Origin: Sphingobacterium sp. UBA6711
GTDB lineage: Bacteria; Bacteroidota; Bacteroidia; Sphingobacteriales; Sphingobacteriaceae
DNA: 7,429 nt
NCBI GenBank assembly: GCA_002454415.1
Contig: DKIT01000045.1
Span: 93,356 to 100,784 of the forward strand
Reading direction: 5' to 3'
Of the stretch, positions 7,429-7,429 are shown one piece after another. The stretch's first letter is position 1. Every line of letters starts with the position of its first letter. A program made the position numbers and the translations under genes. The notes under the pieces were generated by a model. That model made no database searches. It saw only the letters and a program-made list of their open reading frames with translations, and was not told where the DNA came from.

Positions 7429-7429
7429 T

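Overview
The window looks like a stretch of a Bacteroidota chromosome, most likely Sphingobacteriaceae (Sphingobacterium or Pedobacter type). The reasons are SusC/SusD nutrient-uptake gene pairs, lipoprotein signal peptides on the accessory proteins, A-rich leaders without Shine-Dalgarno motifs, and moderate to low GC. The genus is an inference. All five genes are on the minus strand, so transcription runs from high to low coordinates. Plus-strand open frames are shadows of these genes.

Unit A (7429 down to about 4712) holds the C-terminal part of a SusD-like lipoprotein, whose SusC partner presumably lies beyond the window edge. Two endonuclease/exonuclease/phosphatase (EEP, DNase I-fold) lipoproteins follow, with gaps of 13 and 8 nt. 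The unit ends in a clear intrinsic terminator with 15-bp perfect arms and a U8 tract. The second EEP protein has every catalytic residue expected of the fold. The first keeps the fold and several motifs but has lost the catalytic Glu, His, Asp and the Asp-His pair, so it reads as a pseudoenzyme.

The 310-base gap (4476-4785) holds that terminator and the AT-rich leader of unit B. The leader contains two mutually exclusive small hairpins and short repeated TTTAG motifs. No convincing Bacteroidota promoter match was found there.

Unit B (4475 down to 1) is a complete SusC-like TonB-dependent transporter followed after 5 nt by a SusD-like lipoprotein that runs off the left edge. The transporter lacks the N-terminal STN signalling domain.

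Taken together these are two neighbouring outer-membrane import systems. SusC is the TonB-driven channel and SusD the substrate-capturing lid. In unit A, a surface EEP phosphodiesterase or phosphatase would release or trim a phosphoester-containing substrate. The pseudoenzyme sits directly after susD, where SusE/SusF-like surface binding proteins are usually encoded, so it may act as a binding protein. No glycoside hydrolase, sulfatase or regulator is visible, so the substrates cannot be named from this window.
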